From Saprospiraceae bacterium (GTDB lineage Bacteria; Bacteroidota; Bacteroidia; Chitinophagales; Saprospiraceae): DNA of 51,041 nucleotides. Location of the stretch: NCBI GenBank assembly GCA_025056735.1, contig JANWVR010000009.1, positions 1 through 51,041 on the forward strand, written 5' to 3'. This document shows, piece by piece, positions 14,320-22,806 of this stretch. Position 1 is the first letter of the stretch; every line of letters begins with the position of its first letter. The notes beneath the pieces were generated by a model, which saw only the letters and a list, made by a program, of their open reading frames with translations, had not been told where the DNA came from and made no database searches. Position numbers and translations under genes: made by a program.

Positions 14320-15303
14320 TTATAGGAGGGCGCTGAAGTGCGTTAGTTCTTCCGAGAAGTCCAGCGTTGGGTGTTGTTGGAGCAATTGCTGGATGGCGTT
14401 GTACTGTTGTTGGGCGAAGGCGCGGTGTTCGGGCGTGTCGGGGTGGAAAGGCCGGTGTGCTGCGGCGGCGCGGATGCGGGCGATGTCGGCGACGAGTTGC
14501 GCGGTTTGCGGAGGGAAGAAGGTCTGGCTGAAGTGTTCCCAGATGTAGTCCACGGCCACGTCGGAGGGGTGAGTCATGTCGGCGGCGTAGAAGCGGTAGT
14601 CGCGCAGGTCGTCGAGCATGAGTTCGTAGGCCGGGAAGTAGTGGACGAACGGGTATTGGGCGCACAGTTGTTCGCAGGCGAGCAGGAGGACGGCTTTGCT
14701 GCGCTGGTTTTCCACTAAGCCGTTGCGCAAGTGGCGCACAGGGCTGACGGTGAGGACGACATTGAGGTCTGGCCGGGCATTTTTCCATCGCTCCAACGCC
14801 GTGGCGAGGGCGCTGACGGTTTCCGCTACGGAGAGGCGGCGTTCGTCGAACCACGCTGCCGGCGCTTTGTGGTTATTGGCCACGATGCGTCCGCTTTGGC
14901 GCAGGGCAAAAACGTGCGCTGTGCCCAGCGTCAGGAGCAGGCGCTGGGCCGAAGCAGCAAAGGCGGCGGCCCGTTGGTGTGTGGCGCGCAGTTGGTGCTC
15001 GAAGGTCTCGCGCTCTGGGTGTGAGAAGCGCCCGTGGTGTTCCCAGCTGTGCCACAGGCCCTGGTGTTGGAAGATGGCTTCGGAGATGTCGGGCTCGCCT
15101 TCGAGCAGGCGCTCCAGCAGGCGAGCGATGGAAATCGGATTGTACAGGATGCCACTGGGATTGACGAGCACAGAGAACTTGTGCGCCCGGAGGCGTTCGC
15201 CGATGTGCTCGGAAAAGCAGGAGCCGATTACGACGATGCGGTCGGCGTGCGTCAGCGAAAAAGGCGCTTTCGACGGCGGCAAGACGGTGCGGAAGGTTTT
15301 CAC
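14320..15303 (-). CDS. GSCFA-domain protein
   Basis: 327 residues. The N-terminal motif VVIGSCFSEHIGERL gives the family its name. LLTLGTAHVFALRQSG, IVANNHKAPA, LTVSPVRHLRNGLVEN and FYAADMTHPSDVAVDYIWE follow in the usual order. The combination of Ser in GSCF, the Asn/His block and DxTHPS resembles the SGNH-hydrolase arrangement, so a hydrolase or acyltransferase acting on glycans or envelope components is inferred. No substrate is established. There is no signal peptide, so it should be cytosolic. It is a single gene whose 3' end abuts the 25-bp tandem array. Confidence 0.9.
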   Translation of the reverse strand: MKTFRTVLPPSKAPFSLTHADRIVVIGSCFSEHIGERLRAHKFSVLVNPSGILYNPISIARLLERLLEGEPDISEAIFQHQGLWHSWEHHGRFSHPERETFEHQLRATHQRAAAFAASAQRLLLTLGTAHVFALRQSGRIVANNHKAPAAWFDERRLSVAETVSALATALERWKNARPDLNVVLTVSPVRHLRNGLVENQRSKAVLLLACEQLCAQYPFVHYFPAYELMLDDLRDYRFYAADMTHPSDVAVDYIWEHFSQTFFPPQTAQLVADIARIRAAAAHRPFHPDTPEHRAFAQQQYNAIQQLLQQHPTLDFSEELTHFSALL

Positions 15304-15331
15304 ATAGAAAAATTTTCTCGGGCAAACATGC

Positions 15332-15339
15332 TACTTTTG
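15332..15339 (+). promoter_or_regulatory. -7 element TACTTTTG for the YbjN-like/protease operon
   Basis: Perfect TANNTTTG 32 bp upstream of the GTG start at 15372; no ATG is available between them. Confidence 0.65.
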
Positions 15340-15371
15340 CCGCTATCCTTCACTGCAAAACGGCAACTTGT

Positions 15372-16694
15372 GTGCGCTTCTTAAAACATCTTTTTGGCCC
15401 TGAGAAAATACAAGACCCACCTGAGCTGACTTTAGGGCGCTATACAGACGCTTTCAAATCGAAGGAACAGGTCGCCCACTGGGAGCGGGCCCTGAAGGCC
15501 CACGAGAAGGGCGCGTATCTGGACGCCTGCCGTTCGATAATGGAATACCTGTCCAACGGCGGTCGGTCGAGCGTAACGTGGGAGGAAAAAGACGGAACGC
15601 TGCACTTTCAAATCCGGCAAGGCTCTCAGCGGATCAGCGGCTGTGCTACGCCCGAGCGCGTGCGTGCCGAAAGCCGCCTGGCCCAGGCCGATACTTTGAG
15701 CGTCGGCTTTATGCGACGGCTTATGGAATACAATTACGAGCTGAAATTTTGCCGCTTTGCACTGGCGCCCGACAATGCCCTGACGCTTTGCTTCGAGACG
15801 GCGCCAACCGATGCCTCGCCGCTTAAGGTCGTGAGCGCGCTGCGCGAACTGGCCATTTGGGCCGACAAGCACGATGACCTGCTCTTGGACGAATTCAGCG
15901 TCCTGACCCCGGCGGAAGCGTTGCGCATAGAACTCCCGGCGGCAGAAAAAGAAGCCAAATACCATTTTATTTGCAAGGAAATACGGGCGGCGTTTGATTT
16001 AATGGACAAAAACGTCCCTAAGATGGAGCAGCACCCGGGCGCATATGCGTACCTGTTGCTGGCCGTCGTGTATCGGCTCGACTATCTGACGCGCCCCGAA
16101 GGTTTTATCATGGACGTGCTGGAGCGCGCGTCGCGAATGTATTTTGCCCAGGAAGGGCAGAACATCCACCTCAGGGTGATGGCCCTGCGCCGCGAATTGC
16201 AGAAGGTCCTCGACCGCCCGCGCGAGCAGGTGGTGGCAGAGCTGTACCGAACGGAGAGCGCTTTTGGCGTGGCGATGCCGCTGCCGTTTGAGCGCCTGAC
16301 TCAGCTAATCGAGAATGAGAAGCCCGCTATGGACTGGCCCTTAGAGCAGGGCTATGAAACGCTGGCAATGGCTGTGCCGCAGTACATCGTGTCCCATACG
16401 TTGTTTCAATACGTGCCGCCTAAGCCCGTGTACGAGTTGTTCCGCCTGTTTATGCGCGTTACGGAGACCGATTTCTTCCGGTCGCTGGGGCTCCAAACGT
16501 TTGTCGGGGCCTATGGCCAATTGGATAGGCGGGCCGTGCTGGCCGCCGTGGAGGACATTGTAGCGCGCAACCAGGCGGAGTTTCCTCGCCTGAAACCGGA
16601 AACCCGGCTGCTGGACTTTACCTCGATGCCGCGCTTTGCCAAAACGTTCTTAGAAATGATCTGCCGCTTAGACCTGACGACGCGGCAACGCTAA
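15372..16694 (+). CDS. YbjN-like domain protein of unknown function (440 aa)
   Basis: Starts at GTG 15372, consistent with the promoter at 15332. No signal peptide. Residues about 45-190 have the alternating strand/helix pattern of YbjN or secretion-chaperone-like folds: TWEEKDGTLHFQIRQGSQRI, CRFALAPDNALTLCFE, then VVSALRELAIWADKHDDLLL. The C-terminal half is helical and unrecognised. It is followed after 3 bp by a protease that ends in a similar YbjN-like domain, so the two products probably interact or share a ligand type. Fold assignment is by eye; I cannot name a family with certainty. Confidence 0.7.
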   Translation: MRFLKHLFGPEKIQDPPELTLGRYTDAFKSKEQVAHWERALKAHEKGAYLDACRSIMEYLSNGGRSSVTWEEKDGTLHFQIRQGSQRISGCATPERVRAESRLAQADTLSVGFMRRLMEYNYELKFCRFALAPDNALTLCFETAPTDASPLKVVSALRELAIWADKHDDLLLDEFSVLTPAEALRIELPAAEKEAKYHFICKEIRAAFDLMDKNVPKMEQHPGAYAYLLLAVVYRLDYLTRPEGFIMDVLERASRMYFAQEGQNIHLRVMALRRELQKVLDRPREQVVAELYRTESAFGVAMPLPFERLTQLIENEKPAMDWPLEQGYETLAMAVPQYIVSHTLFQYVPPKPVYELFRLFMRVTETDFFRSLGLQTFVGAYGQLDRRAVLAAVEDIVARNQAEFPRLKPETRLLDFTSMPRFAKTFLEMICRLDLTTRQR

Positions 16695-16697
16695 ACT

Positions 16698-17783
16698 ATG
16701 GCCGACTTTATTGATACCTACCGGGATGTCATCGTCCAGATAGCCACGCCTTTTGGCACGGGTACGGGTTTTTATCTGAAAGAATGGGACGTAATTGTTA
16801 CCAACCACCACGTGGTGGAGGGCGCGCGCCGCGCTGTGATTGACGGCAAGCGCTTTGCGAAGCAGCTGGCGGCGGTGCAATACATTGACCCCCGATACGA
16901 CCTGGCTTTTTTGTGCGCCCCGAAGGAGGCGGCTGAGTTGCCATCCGTTGCGCTGGCCGTGGATGTTCCGGTGCGCGAGCGCGACGCCGTTACGGCCATC
17001 GGGCATCCCTTTGGGCTGAAGTTTTCGGTCAAAAACGGCATCATCTCCAACGCGCGCGAGGTGATGAACGGCATTCCGTACCTGCACATTGATGCTGCCC
17101 TCAACCCGGGCAACTCGGGCGGGCCGTTGGTGGACCGCGAGGGCCGCGTGCTGGGGGTGAACACCTTCGTCTTACGCGACGGCGACAACATCGGTTTTTC
17201 GCTGCCGGTCCAGTTTCTGTACGAAGCCCTGCAGGCGTTTCGGGCGACCGGCGCCACCAACGTCTGCCGTTGCCCGGCCTGCCTCAATGCCGTGCACGAG
17301 CAAACCGTTGAGGGCCATTTTTGCAGCCATTGCGGCCAGCGCGTCCAGCTGCCCGCCTCGGTGGAGGAATACGAACCTGCTGGCGTGCCCCGCCTTTTAG
17401 AAAACATCATCCGGCGCTTAGGATACGACGCCGACCTCAGCCGCAGCGGCCCGCACGCCTGGGAAATGATGCGCGGAAGCGCTAAAATACGCCTCAACTA
17501 CCACGAACCCAGCGGCATCATCCACGCCGATGCCCTGCTGTGCCGACTGCCGCAGCAAAACATTAAACCGCTCTACGAATACCTGCTGCGCGAAAACTAC
17601 ACCCTCCAATGGCTTACCCTGTCGGTGCACGAGCAGAACATTTTCCTGTCGCTTATCGTTTTCGAGCACTATCTCACCGAAGACAATGGCGTGGCTGCCC
17701 TTCAACTTTTGCTCGAAAAAGCAGACTATTACGACAACCTGTTGGTGGAGCAATACGGAGCAACGTGGTTCGAAGAAGAGTAA
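16698..17783 (+). CDS. Cytosolic HtrA-like serine protease with zinc ribbon and YbjN-like domain
   Basis: 361 residues in three parts. Residues 1-180 are a trypsin-fold protease with a complete HtrA triad: H38 in TNHHVV, D68 in RYDLAFL and S140 in GNSGGP. Residues about 190-213 form a zinc ribbon (CPAC...CSHC: C192, C195, C209, C212). Residues about 225-361 look like a YbjN/chaperone-type domain (IIRRLGYDADLSRSG, IRLNYHEPSGIIHADALLCRL, LSLIVFEHYL). There is no signal peptide or membrane anchor and no PDZ domain, unlike DegP/DegS, so it should act in the cytosol. Operon with the upstream YbjN-like gene (3-bp gap). The role is unknown; regulated proteolysis guided by the C-terminal domains is inferred. 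Confidence 0.85.
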   Translation: MADFIDTYRDVIVQIATPFGTGTGFYLKEWDVIVTNHHVVEGARRAVIDGKRFAKQLAAVQYIDPRYDLAFLCAPKEAAELPSVALAVDVPVRERDAVTAIGHPFGLKFSVKNGIISNAREVMNGIPYLHIDAALNPGNSGGPLVDREGRVLGVNTFVLRDGDNIGFSLPVQFLYEALQAFRATGATNVCRCPACLNAVHEQTVEGHFCSHCGQRVQLPASVEEYEPAGVPRLLENIIRRLGYDADLSRSGPHAWEMMRGSAKIRLNYHEPSGIIHADALLCRLPQQNIKPLYEYLLRENYTLQWLTLSVHEQNIFLSLIVFEHYLTEDNGVAALQLLLEKADYYDNLLVEQYGATWFEEE

Positions 17784-17818
17784 CGCCACCCTCGGGCGAG
17801 GTATAAAAAAACGCCTCC

Positions 17819-17826
17819 TACCTTTG
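17819..17826 (+). promoter_or_regulatory. -7 element TACCTTTG for the BASS transporter
   Basis: Perfect TANNTTTG 14 bp before the ATG at 17841. Confidence 0.65.
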
Positions 17827-17840
17827 CCGACAAATCGCAG

Positions 17841-18740
17841 ATGTTTTTGCTCTCTTTGGCCCCGACGCAAATAGTAGATATGGCCGTGAGCGCCGTATTG
17901 GCGCTGATCATGTTTGGCGTAGGCCTCACGCTCACGGTGGATGACTTTGTGCGTATCGTGCGCTATCCTAAGGCCTATTTCTCCGCCCTTTCGGCCCAAA
18001 TGCTGGGCTTGCCTGTGCTGGCGTTCCTCATCAACCTAGTGGCGCCCATTTCTCCAGCCCTCAAGGTGGGTTTCCTCATCCTGAGCGCCAGCCCGGGCGG
18101 CGCCACGTCGGGCTTCCTCACCTATTTGTGGCGCGGCAATGTAGCGCTCTCCCTCTCGCTCACGGCCACCAACAGCTTCCTGACTCTGTTCACCATTCCC
18201 ATAGTGGTCAACGCTGCCCTGCTCTTTTTCCTGGGCCGCGGCACCGACCTCCATCTGCCCTTTTGGGACACCGTGCGGCAGGTGTTTTTTATCACCATCG
18301 TGCCGGCAGCGCTGGGCGTAGCCATCCGACACTATTACCCCTACTTCGCCCAGCGCGTCAGCCGCCCGGCGCGCTATGTGATGCTCATCTTGCTGGCCAT
18401 CGTCTTTTTGGTCAAAATGTTCGCTGGCGAACAGCACGGCGGCGCCGGGCTGACCTTCAATGACTTCCTGACCATCACCCCGGTGGCTTTGGTGCAAAAC
18501 GCTGCCAGCCTGTTCTTTGGCTATTCCTTCCTGCGCTGGATGGGCCAGCCACACCCTTCGCGCCTGACGGCCGCCTTTGAATGCGGCGTGCAAAACACCA
18601 CCTTAGCTTTCCTCATCGCCAGCGTGTTGCTCGGAAACCAGGAAATGGTCAAACCCGCCTTGGTGTACTCTTCCTACTCTTTCTGGACAGCCTGCTTGTT
18701 CGGCATAATCTCCAACCGCATCGCCAGCCAGCGGGCGTGA
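17841..18740 (+). CDS. Bile acid:sodium symporter (BASS/SBF) family transporter
   Basis: 299 residues with eight to ten hydrophobic segments, typical BASS length. Family signatures include MFGVGLTLTVDDFVRI after the first membrane segment, FLILSASPGGATSGFLTYLWRGN (the crossover motif that binds sodium), and AFECGVQNTTLAFLIASVLL (the second, symmetric crossover). It is an inner-membrane sodium-coupled transporter of organic anions. In bacteria the substrates are mostly unknown and rarely bile acids. It stands alone under its own promoter, with no metabolic neighbour to suggest a substrate. Confidence 0.9.
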   Translation: MFLLSLAPTQIVDMAVSAVLALIMFGVGLTLTVDDFVRIVRYPKAYFSALSAQMLGLPVLAFLINLVAPISPALKVGFLILSASPGGATSGFLTYLWRGNVALSLSLTATNSFLTLFTIPIVVNAALLFFLGRGTDLHLPFWDTVRQVFFITIVPAALGVAIRHYYPYFAQRVSRPARYVMLILLAIVFLVKMFAGEQHGGAGLTFNDFLTITPVALVQNAASLFFGYSFLRWMGQPHPSRLTAAFECGVQNTTLAFLIASVLLGNQEMVKPALVYSSYSFWTACLFGIISNRIASQRA

Positions 18741-18755
18741 GCCGGCGCCGCCGGC

Positions 18756-19238
18756 CTAACGCCGGTAAATCGCCAGCTCCCGGTAGCCTGTCAGACTGTC
18801 CGGCTCGCGCCGAAACTCTAAGTCTGTGGCCTCCAGCAGGGTGATCTCTGCCGTGGTGTAAATAAGGTTCCCGTCCAGCAGATGACCGCCTACGGTGCGC
18901 CCCTGGCCATCGGAAATAGACAGGTGAAAATGCCCGCCGGCCTCGGCGTGAAACGTGCCGACCAACGAGACGATCTCGTATTTGCCCTCCAGAACGACGC
19001 CCTCCTCCTGATCGGCAAACCGCAGATGAGCGCGCTGAAGGCTGCCCACGCACGTAACCACGCTCGCCGCACGCAGCCCGTGCTGACGCGCAAAAGCCAG
19101 CAGCGACGACTTCAAATCCGCTCCAGGAGGCAATCTAAACGCATACACCCGCGAAGCACTGCCCGCTCGCTCGCGCGGGCGATAAAAGGCCGTCAACGAC
19201 AGCAGGCTCATCAGACCCATCCACAAAAGTGTGCGCAT
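18756..19238 (-). CDS. DUF296/PPC-domain protein, probably exported
   Basis: 160 residues from the ATG at 19238. A hydrophobic N-terminus (MRTLLWMGLMSLLSLTAFY) looks like a signal or anchor. The rest is a single PPC/DUF296 domain: VYAFRLPPGADLKSSLLAFA, AASVVTCVGSLQRAHLRFA, GTFHAEAGGHFHLSISDGQG and TVGGHLLDGN, with the family's conserved GHxHxSxxD...GGHL pattern. The domain forms trimers and is found in plant AT-hook proteins and in small bacterial proteins of unknown role. An exported version is unusual; the histidines could bind metal. It is convergent with the BASS gene. Confidence 0.85.
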   Translation of the reverse strand: MRTLLWMGLMSLLSLTAFYRPRERAGSASRVYAFRLPPGADLKSSLLAFARQHGLRAASVVTCVGSLQRAHLRFADQEEGVVLEGKYEIVSLVGTFHAEAGGHFHLSISDGQGRTVGGHLLDGNLIYTTAEITLLEATDLEFRREPDSLTGYRELAIYRR

Positions 19239-19371
19239 AAAATAGAATAGAGGATTTTTTCCGGAAGATGACGCCAGAACCAATGCAGAAGACCGCTCGG
19301 GTGGCGAAAAATAGCTTTGCTAAATCCGGTGCTCTTTTAGCAACATTGTAGCAGGAGGCATCGCCTCAACC

Positions 19372-20889
19372 TCACCATTTTTCCTCGTCGTATTCCACTA
19401 AGTATGTCCGCACCTCCACACCTTCGATGACCTCGACGCCTTCTTTTACACTGTCGGGATAGCGAATGTTGTTGGGGCAGAAAACCAGATACACGCCCAC
19501 ACGCTGGCCCAGGCTGCGGCAATAGTAGGCCAACTGCTTCCTACCCTCCAAAAACTGGCGTTCGTAGTAGTAGATTTTTGTTTCCAGAAGATACTCCTCA
19601 CCTTTTACATGGATAATCAAATCACTGCGACCCAGACCGGTGTGTGCCTCGCGATAGCTTTTACCGCCCACCGCCTGAAGGAAGGCCTGGATGTAGGTCT
19701 CGAAGCTGTACACTAGTGCACTCTCTTTGAGGGACAGGTACTGTCCTTTTTCATCTTTCTCCCGAAAAGCGTTGAAGCCGCGTCGCTTGACGTAGGCTTT
19801 ATAGCCTTCGATGAGGCTATCTAACTGTAACTTACCTTTCTCATCCAATAACTCGTTCAGAGCCAGACGGCGCAAGATGCCTTCTTTTTCGCCATTGGAA
19901 TAGGGATAAAAAGCGTTGTGCAGTCGTTTCTTATAAAAGGGAACCCAAAAGGTTACATATCCTTCGCCGTCGTCTTTAATCAGGCCATTGGTATGCAATA
20001 ACTTAATGGCAGGCTGATCTATTCTAAACGGAATTTTATCCTCTGTAAACAGCAATCGCTCGACAAATGCCCGTTCCTCACGCGCCTTGTTGAGGATATT
20101 TTCAAAGTTTTTGTCAATCGAAAGGCGTATGTACCAATCCTCCACTACCCGGTAATGCTCCATGTTCAGGCAAGGGACGTTCGCATATCGAGTAACCAAT
20201 TGGCGAGCAAAGCCATTGACCAAGCCGGGCTGTCCGGCGGTAATGCGGAATAAGGTGTGTTTTACCTCGTTGTCAAACTGCTGTCCTGTCTCTGTTTCGT
20301 GCTGGCCCAACAGCTCATATACTTCTTCCTCCGTGAAGTAGGGCAATTCCAGATTATCGGCGATATTGAACGGCGAGGCGTTGTTGCTCACTACGCCCAG
20401 GATGTTGGTCACGCCCACTAAGATGACGCTTTTGAGGGCATGGCGCTGACGCGAGTGGTACAGATTGCGAATAGAGTGCAAAAAGACGCTGAAGTATTCT
20501 GGGTTAATTCCCTCTACCTCGTCCACAATGAGCACCCATTTTTTGTCCTTGACTTCAGAGATTCGGCTAAAACTAACGGGGATTTCACGCACGTCGCTGT
20601 GGTCTATTCCCCACGCTTCTTTCAGGTTTTTTGCCCATTCGTATAGGAATGCCTCTACCGATGCTGTTCGGTAGTTTTCAAAGTTCATTTGCGCTACTTC
20701 GTATCCTCTATCCTGCAGATACACGGCTAACTGCCGGAAGCAAGTGTTCTTACCTGTCTGTCGGGGCGCACATATGGTGAAGTATCGCTCCTGCTCCACC
20801 ATGCGCAGGCCTTCCACGATTTGTGGTCGTCGTTCGATGGTGTAGTGCCGCTCCGGGATGTTTGGGCCGGAAGTGTTGAATTCCCTCAT
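19372..20889 (-). CDS. AAA-type ATPase with C-terminal PD-(D/E)XK nuclease-like domain
   Basis: 505 residues. N-terminal ATPase: YFTICAPRQTGKNTCF is the Walker A position and WVLIVDEVEGINP is Walker B, followed by SVILVGVTNILG. The P-loop reads GKNT where relatives have GKT or GKS directly after the lysine, so nucleotide binding may be altered. The C-terminal domain has the restriction-like pattern GRSDLIIHVKGEEYLLETKIYY (Asp...Glu-x-Lys), then a conserved GxxQLAYY-type helix. Proteins of this AAA/DUF1703-like type are abundant, multi-copy and mobile in Bacteroidota; no function is established. It is a single gene with promoter at 20907-20914. Confidence 0.88.
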   Translation of the reverse strand: MREFNTSGPNIPERHYTIERRPQIVEGLRMVEQERYFTICAPRQTGKNTCFRQLAVYLQDRGYEVAQMNFENYRTASVEAFLYEWAKNLKEAWGIDHSDVREIPVSFSRISEVKDKKWVLIVDEVEGINPEYFSVFLHSIRNLYHSRQRHALKSVILVGVTNILGVVSNNASPFNIADNLELPYFTEEEVYELLGQHETETGQQFDNEVKHTLFRITAGQPGLVNGFARQLVTRYANVPCLNMEHYRVVEDWYIRLSIDKNFENILNKAREERAFVERLLFTEDKIPFRIDQPAIKLLHTNGLIKDDGEGYVTFWVPFYKKRLHNAFYPYSNGEKEGILRRLALNELLDEKGKLQLDSLIEGYKAYVKRRGFNAFREKDEKGQYLSLKESALVYSFETYIQAFLQAVGGKSYREAHTGLGRSDLIIHVKGEEYLLETKIYYYERQFLEGRKQLAYYCRSLGQRVGVYLVFCPNNIRYPDSVKEGVEVIEGVEVRTYLVEYDEEKW

Positions 20890-20906
20890 CGCCTTGCCTT
20901 TGCGGT

Positions 20907-20914
20907 CAAAGGTA
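20907..20914 (-). promoter_or_regulatory. -7 element TACCTTTG for the AAA/nuclease gene
   Basis: Perfect TANNTTTG 17 bp upstream of the ATG at 20889. Confidence 0.65.
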
Positions 20915-20965
20915 CGGCGGGGAGGCAGAATGGCGCTCGTGGGCCAAATGGCGCTGAGCGAGCGC

Positions 20966-22744
20966 TCAGGCTTCGAGCGTTCCGGCGGTCAGGAATTGCT
21001 TTTCATACAATTCGCGGTAGCGGCCGCCTTCGATGGCGAGCAGTTCGTCGGGTGGGCCGAATTCGCGCACTTCGCCGCGTTCGAGCACGAGGATGTTTTT
21101 GGCGTGCCGGATGGTGGAGAGGCGGTGGGCGATGACGATGCTGGTACGGCGAGCGATGAGACGCTCGATGGCGTACTGGATGACGCCCTCGGTTTCGGGG
21201 TCAATGGAGGAGGTGGCTTCGTCGAGGATGAGGATATCGGGATTGAAGACCAGCGCACGTACGAAGGCGATGAGCTGGCGCTGGCCCATGGACAGGGCCT
21301 GGCCGCGCTCCTGCACGGCGTATTGATAGCCGCCTGGAAGGCGCAGGATGAAGTCGTGGGCGCCAATGGTTTTGGCGGCCTCAATGACCTGTTCTTCGCG
21401 GATGCCGGGGTCGTGCAAGGTGATGTTTTCCAGCACGGTGCCGGAGAACAAGAACGGGTCTTGCAACACGACGGCCATGCGGCGGCGCAGGGCGTAGAGG
21501 TCGTACTCGCGCAGGTCGCGCCCGTCAATGCGGATGCTGCCCGAGCTTATTTCATAAAAGCGGTTGAGCAGGCTGATGATGGTCGTTTTGCCGCTGCCGG
21601 TACTGCCCACAATCGCCAACGTTTCGCCCGGCTCGATGCGGAAGGAGACGCCTTTGAGTACGGCCTCATCCAACTGGCCGGTGTAGGAGAACCACACCTG
21701 GTCAAATTCAACCAGGCCGCGCAGGCGTTCGGGCCGAAGGGTGCCGGTGTTGGCGGCGGTGTTTTTATTTTCCAAGAGATGAAACACCCGTTCGGCGGCG
21801 ATGAGACCCATTTGCAGGGTGTTGAACTTGTCGGCCAGCATGCGCACGGGGCGGTATAACATGCTGATGTAGAGCGGAAAAGCCACTAGCGTGCCAATGG
21901 TTACCTCTTCAGACAGCACGCCTCGCGCTCCGTACCAGACCATCAGGCCCAGCGACAGCGCTGAGATGATGTCCACCACCGGGAAGAAGATGGCGTAGGC
22001 CAGTATGGAACGCAGGTTGGCCTCGGTGTAGGCGCGGTTGATCTGGCGGAATTTTTGGGCCTCCTGCTCTTCGGCGTTGAATACCTGCACAGTGCGCATG
22101 CCGCTGATGCGTTCCTGCAGGAAACTGTTCATGGCTGCAATGTGGGTGCGCACCTTTTCGTAGCTCTGCCGGACGCTTTCCTTGAAGCGGTAGCTGCCCC
22201 ACAGCAGGAGCGGGAACACCGACAGTACCACTAAGGTCAGTTTCCATGAGGTATAAAACATGATGCCCATCACAGCCGCTAAGGCGAGCAAGTCGGCCAG
22301 AATGGTAATGCTGCCTTCGGCAAAAACGGTGTTAATGGCCTCAATGTCGTTGATGGTGCGCGTGGTGCTCTGGCCCACGGGCGTGCGGTCGAAGTACGAT
22401 AGGTTGAGCCGCAGCACGTGGTTGTACACCCGCACGCGCAGGTCGCGCACAACCATCTGGCCGATCCAGTCTGTGTAATACAGGAACACATACCGCAACA
22501 CCACTTCTACCAACAGCACGCCCGCAATCAGTAGGGCTACCCGGCTCATGCCCGCTACATCGCCCACGGCCACGTGGTCGTCCACCATGACTTGCAGCAG
22601 TTTTGGGCGCATAATGGCCAGCAACGCCAGCGCAATGGCCAGCGCGATGGTGAGCAGCAGCACGCCCTGGTAGGGCCGAACTAAGGCCATGAGGCGGCTG
22701 GCTAAGTGGGCGCGCCCGGATGTCGTAGCGGTGTTTTCGGTCAT
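20966..22744 (-). CDS. ABC exporter half-transporter (permease fused to ATPase)
   Basis: 592 residues from the ATG at 22744. The first about 330 residues hold six membrane helices of the exporter type with the coupling segment DRTPVGQSTTRTINDIEAIN. The nucleotide-binding domain has Walker A GSTGSGKTT, Q-loop VLQDPFLFSGTVLENI, signature LSMGQRQLIAFVRAL, Walker B ILILDEATSSID and the switch His in IVIAHRLSTIRHA. It works as a dimer in the inner membrane. MsbA-like lipid or drug export is likely, but the substrate cannot be read from sequence. The signature reads LSMGQ rather than LSGGQ, a common tolerated change. Confidence 0.93.
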   Translation of the reverse strand: MTENTATTSGRAHLASRLMALVRPYQGVLLLTIALAIALALLAIMRPKLLQVMVDDHVAVGDVAGMSRVALLIAGVLLVEVVLRYVFLYYTDWIGQMVVRDLRVRVYNHVLRLNLSYFDRTPVGQSTTRTINDIEAINTVFAEGSITILADLLALAAVMGIMFYTSWKLTLVVLSVFPLLLWGSYRFKESVRQSYEKVRTHIAAMNSFLQERISGMRTVQVFNAEEQEAQKFRQINRAYTEANLRSILAYAIFFPVVDIISALSLGLMVWYGARGVLSEEVTIGTLVAFPLYISMLYRPVRMLADKFNTLQMGLIAAERVFHLLENKNTAANTGTLRPERLRGLVEFDQVWFSYTGQLDEAVLKGVSFRIEPGETLAIVGSTGSGKTTIISLLNRFYEISSGSIRIDGRDLREYDLYALRRRMAVVLQDPFLFSGTVLENITLHDPGIREEQVIEAAKTIGAHDFILRLPGGYQYAVQERGQALSMGQRQLIAFVRALVFNPDILILDEATSSIDPETEGVIQYAIERLIARRTSIVIAHRLSTIRHAKNILVLERGEVREFGPPDELLAIEGGRYRELYEKQFLTAGTLEA

Positions 22745-22806
22745 AGAGAACAGTTCAAGGCACACAAACGGCGGCGAGGCGGAAAAGTTTGCCGGTCGCC
22801 GGCCTT

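Noticed and set aside
13960-14548. Several overlapping frames translating the tandem array as repeated peptides
   Set aside because: 25-bp units without stops open frames in several registers on both strands; no start signals, so the array is treated as non-coding.
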